A DNA stretch of 16,728 nucleotides from Deltaproteobacteria bacterium (GTDB lineage: Bacteria; Desulfobacterota; Desulfuromonadia; Geobacterales; Pseudopelobacteraceae): positions 1 through 16,728 of the forward strand of contig JAURXC010000361.1 in the NCBI GenBank assembly GCA_030654645.1. The letters run 5' to 3'. This document shows, piece by piece, positions 14,609 through 16,728 of this stretch; position 1 is the first letter of the stretch, and each line of letters begins with the position of its first letter. The notes under the pieces were generated by a model. That model had not been told where the DNA came from. It did not search any database and saw only the letters and a list, made by a program, of their open reading frames with translations. The position numbers and the translations under genes are program-made.

Positions 14609-15520
14609 ATGGAACTTTTGGGCAAGACCAATATAGACTTTATCGGCAAGCGCAATATCGCGTTTGTAATCTCGTCGATTGTCGCGATCATCGGTTTTAT
14701 CGGCATCATCCAGATCGGTCGCGGAGCCGCCAACATGGGAATTGATTTTTCCGGCGGCACGGCGATGCAGCTGAAATTCAGCAAACCGTTCTCGATTGCC
14801 GATGCCAGGACCGCGCTGCACAAGCACGGGATCGCCAAGGCCGACCTGCAGGAGATCAAAAACGGCAACATGCTTTTGGTCAAGATGGCGGGAGCCGCGG
14901 TCGGCAAACAATCGGAACTGGTTCAGACCTCTTTCAAGACCGAGTTCGCCGACAACCCCTTCACCGTTGAGAGTTCAACGGAAATCGGTCCTTCAATCGG
15001 AGACAAACTGCGAAAAGATACGATGATTGCAGTTGCTCTTTCACTTCTGGGCATAATTCTGTATATTGCCTGGCGTTTTGATTTCAAATTCGGTATCGGC
15101 GCAACTATCGCCACCATGCATGATGTTCTGGCAATGATTGCAGTTTTTTACATTCTTAATAAAGAGATCAACCTGCTCTTTATCACCGCTGTTCTGACAA
15201 TTGCAGGATATTCGCTGACAGATACCGTGGTCATATTTGACCGTATTCGCGAAAACCTGCACAAAAACCTCAAGGGCGCGATGCACAACATCTTTAACGG
15301 CAGCATCAACGAGGTTCTTTCGCGCACTATCATCACCTCCTTGACAACCTTTCTGGCTGCGGCGGCGCTGTTTTTGTTCGGCGGAGAAGTTATCCATGAT
15401 TTCTCGCTTGCGCTATTGATAGGAATCGGAGTTGCCACCTATTCATCGGTGTTTGTGGCCAGTCCGATAGTAGTATTGCTTGAAAATCGGGCTTTGGCGA
15501 AACAGGTTGAAAAAGCCTGA
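14609..15520 (+). CDS. secF: Protein translocase subunit SecF
   Basis: SecF is the partner of SecD in the inner-membrane export motor. The protein has 303 residues. The first membrane span is at about 17-37 and is followed by MGIDFSGGTAMQLKF (about 43-57), the SecF counterpart of the D1 motif. A short periplasmic domain and five further spans complete it. The conserved YSLTDTVVIFDRIREN region lies near residues 203-218, followed by LSRTIITSLTTFLAAAALFLFGG. AAGGGGAGA precedes the ATG. It is cotranscribed with secD by position, and the TPR gene begins 31 nt after the stop. Confidence 0.97.
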   Translation: MELLGKTNIDFIGKRNIAFVISSIVAIIGFIGIIQIGRGAANMGIDFSGGTAMQLKFSKPFSIADARTALHKHGIAKADLQEIKNGNMLLVKMAGAAVGKQSELVQTSFKTEFADNPFTVESSTEIGPSIGDKLRKDTMIAVALSLLGIILYIAWRFDFKFGIGATIATMHDVLAMIAVFYILNKEINLLFITAVLTIAGYSLTDTVVIFDRIRENLHKNLKGAMHNIFNGSINEVLSRTIITSLTTFLAAAALFLFGGEVIHDFSLALLIGIGVATYSSVFVASPIVVLLENRALAKQVEKA

Positions 15521-15538
15521 TTCGATTCAAACTTACAC

Positions 15539-15545
15539 AAGGAGG
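15539..15545 (+). promoter_or_regulatory. Perfect Shine-Dalgarno that fixes a TTG start
   Basis: AAGGAGG sits 6 nt before TTG 15552. No ATG or GTG lies nearby in frame, and the first internal Met is at residue 110. The TTG is therefore the start codon of the TPR gene. Confidence 0.85.
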
Positions 15546-15551
15546 TAATAA

Positions 15552-16130
15552 TTGAAAAAAGAATCCATACTTATTGCTGTAGTCGCCTTGATTGTAGGCC
15601 TTCTGGGCGGATATCTGGTTTTCAGCATCAGCAATTCAGGTAAAAGTCAACAGGCTGCCACTCCGATCCCGACTGGCTCCGGTTCTCCCACCGACTATAC
15701 CCAGCGTATAGCTCAGGCAGAGAAAATTGTGGCTCAGGATCCTAAAAATCTGAATGCATGGATTTCTCTCGGCAACGATTATTTTGACACCGAACAGTCT
15801 CAAAAATCGATCAATGCCTATGGCAAGGCCCTTGAGATAGAACCAAACAACCCGAATGTGCTGACTGACCAGGGTGTAATGTTCAGAAAAGTCGGCTGGT
15901 ATGACAAGGCCATTACCAACTTCGAAAAGGCAAACAAGATTGATCCTAACCATCTGCAGAGTCTCTTCAATATCGGGATTGTATATTCCATGGATCTGAA
16001 ACAGCCTGATAAAGCCGCTGAATATTGGAACAGGTATCTGAAGATGGATTCCACCAGCTCCACCGCGATGCAGATAAAGAGTATGATGTCGCAACCCGCC
16101 AACGGGATGCCGCCGGCCACGATGAAATAA
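15552..16130 (+). CDS. Membrane-anchored periplasmic tetratricopeptide repeat protein
   Basis: This is a 192-residue protein with an N-terminal basic segment and a membrane span (about 5-26), then a Ser/Pro/Gly-rich linker (about 27-47). Three tandem TPR units follow at about 67-100, 101-134 and 135-169 (for example LNAWISLGNDYFDTEQSQKSINAYGKALEIEPNN), and a short Met/Pro-rich tail. It most likely sits in the inner membrane with the repeats in the periplasm, acting as a protein-binding scaffold. The substrate or partner is unknown. Being last in the yajC-secD-secF run suggests a link to export or folding of secreted proteins, but this is inference from position. TTG is the start, fixed by the ribosome site. 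The operon terminator lies directly downstream. Confidence 0.88.
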   Translation: MKKESILIAVVALIVGLLGGYLVFSISNSGKSQQAATPIPTGSGSPTDYTQRIAQAEKIVAQDPKNLNAWISLGNDYFDTEQSQKSINAYGKALEIEPNNPNVLTDQGVMFRKVGWYDKAITNFEKANKIDPNHLQSLFNIGIVYSMDLKQPDKAAEYWNRYLKMDSTSSTAMQIKSMMSQPANGMPPATMK

Positions 16131-16137
16131 ACCGATC

Positions 16138-16167
16138 AAATCCCCCGCCTGTCGGGGGATTTTTTTT
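16138..16167 (+). terminator. Strong intrinsic terminator after the sec/TPR operon
   Basis: ATCCCCCG (16140-16147) and CGGGGGAT (16153-16160) pair perfectly around a 5-nt loop CCTGT. Two A-T pairs extend the stem at its base, and an eight-T run (16160-16167) follows. The stem begins 7 nt after the TPR stop codon. Confidence 0.93.
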
Positions 16168-16186
16168 AACAGGATTCGAGAACGGC

Positions 16187-16728
16187 ATGAAGAAAAAATG
16201 GATCATAAAGGTTGTGGATTCTGCTGTGGTGTCCGCATTGGCGGAATCTCTCGGCTTGAATACCGTGGTCGCCACTGTTCTGGCCGGTCGCGGCATATCC
16301 TCCCGGGAAGATGGGCTCGCCTTTCTGACTCCGTCCTTGTCATCGATGCCGGACCCGTTTCTGTTGAAGGGCATAGAAGCCGCAGTGACGCGGCTTTGCG
16401 TTGCTCGCGGCAAAGGCGAAAAGATATGTGTCTACGGCGACTATGATGTGGATGGAATAACAGGGGCCGCTCTGCTGGTCTCTTTTCTCCGCTGCACCGG
16501 ATTCAACTGCGGCTATTTCATTCCCAATCGCTTTGATGACGGTTACGGTTTGAACGAAGATGCGCTGAAGCGCGTGATTGACACCGGCGTAACGCTGATA
16601 GTGTCGGTTGACTGTGGGATTACCTCGGTAGTTGAAGCGGAATTCTGCCGCCGGAACGGAGCGGATCTGATCATCACCGACCACCACTCTCCCAAAGAGT
16701 CGCTGCCGGATGCCTGCGCGGTGGTCAA
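16187..16728 (+). CDS. recJ: Single-stranded-DNA-specific 5'-3' exonuclease RecJ, N-terminal part (cut by window edge)
   Basis: RecJ degrades single-stranded DNA 5' to 3' in recombination (RecF pathway) and mismatch repair. The frame runs open from ATG 16187 to the window end, showing 180 residues of a protein that is usually about 560-580 long. DHH-family motifs seen are YGDYDVDGITG (83-93, with D85, D87 and D89), FIPNRFDDGYGLN (111-123), SVDCGI (140-145, D142) and TDHHSPK (164-170, D165, H166, H167). These cover the metal-binding residues expected in the first half of the catalytic core. GAG (16178-16180) 6 nt upstream is a weak ribosome site. The gene begins just 19 nt after the U-tract of the preceding terminator, leaving no room for a separate complete promoter in between. 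Confidence 0.94.
   Translation, partial: MKKKWIIKVVDSAVVSALAESLGLNTVVATVLAGRGISSREDGLAFLTPSLSSMPDPFLLKGIEAAVTRLCVARGKGEKICVYGDYDVDGITGAALLVSFLRCTGFNCGYFIPNRFDDGYGLNEDALKRVIDTGVTLIVSVDCGITSVVEAEFCRRNGADLIITDHHSPKESLPDACAVV

Overview
This window reads as a stretch of chromosome from a Gram-negative, mid-GC bacterium. The best fit is the Desulfuromonadales/Geobacterales group (Geobacter, Trichlorobacter or the Pelobacter propionicus type). This is inferred from three things: the queA-tgt-yajC-secD-secF-TPR-recJ order behind a spoIID-like gene, a PAS kinase with an FFHD-type H-box, and a periplasmic CxxCH (haem c-type) signalling protein. I cannot assign a species without a search. Most of the window is ordinary chromosomal gene content. 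I see no CRISPR array, transposase, integrase, tRNA or rRNA.

Left block, plus strand (1-4519). The 3' end of a single-domain mannose-1-phosphate guanylyltransferase is followed closely by a soluble PAS histidine kinase with a four-cysteine insert in its PAS domain. Next comes a compact biotin operon, bioF-bioH-bioC, whose genes overlap or abut. It makes the pimeloyl moiety (BioC, BioH) and performs the first ring-assembly step (BioF). A near-perfect inverted repeat of BirA-box type lies just upstream of bioF, so the operon is probably repressed by biotinyl-AMP-bound BirA. bioA, bioB and bioD are not in this window.

Middle block, minus strand (4514-8945). In transcription order this block holds a membrane HD-GYP protein (haem c-like periplasmic sensor, HAMP, coiled coil, GAF, HD-GYP phosphodiesterase) and two oligopeptide-type ABC ATPases (OppD-like and OppF-like, 4-nt overlap) with no permease or binding-protein genes beside them. 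A small ArsR-family repressor follows, with its own strong promoter overlapped by a palindrome. The arsR and bioC genes converge and overlap by 6 bp.

Right block, plus strand (9292-16728). This begins with a 346-bp AT-rich divergent intergenic region. Then come a secreted SpoIID/LytB-type protein, queA and tgt (queuosine tRNA modification), and yajC, secD and secF (Sec translocon accessory complex). A membrane-anchored periplasmic TPR protein follows, then a strong intrinsic terminator, and finally the 5' end of recJ. Very short gaps suggest one operon from spoIID to the TPR gene. Only 19 nt separate the terminator U-tract from recJ, so recJ depends either on readthrough or on a promoter inside the upstream gene.

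The most interesting items are the predicted haem c-sensing c-di-GMP phosphodiesterase linked to orphan peptide-transport ATPases, the BirA-like operator, the Cys-rich ArsR with its self-overlapping operator, and the Cys-rich PAS domain of the kinase.
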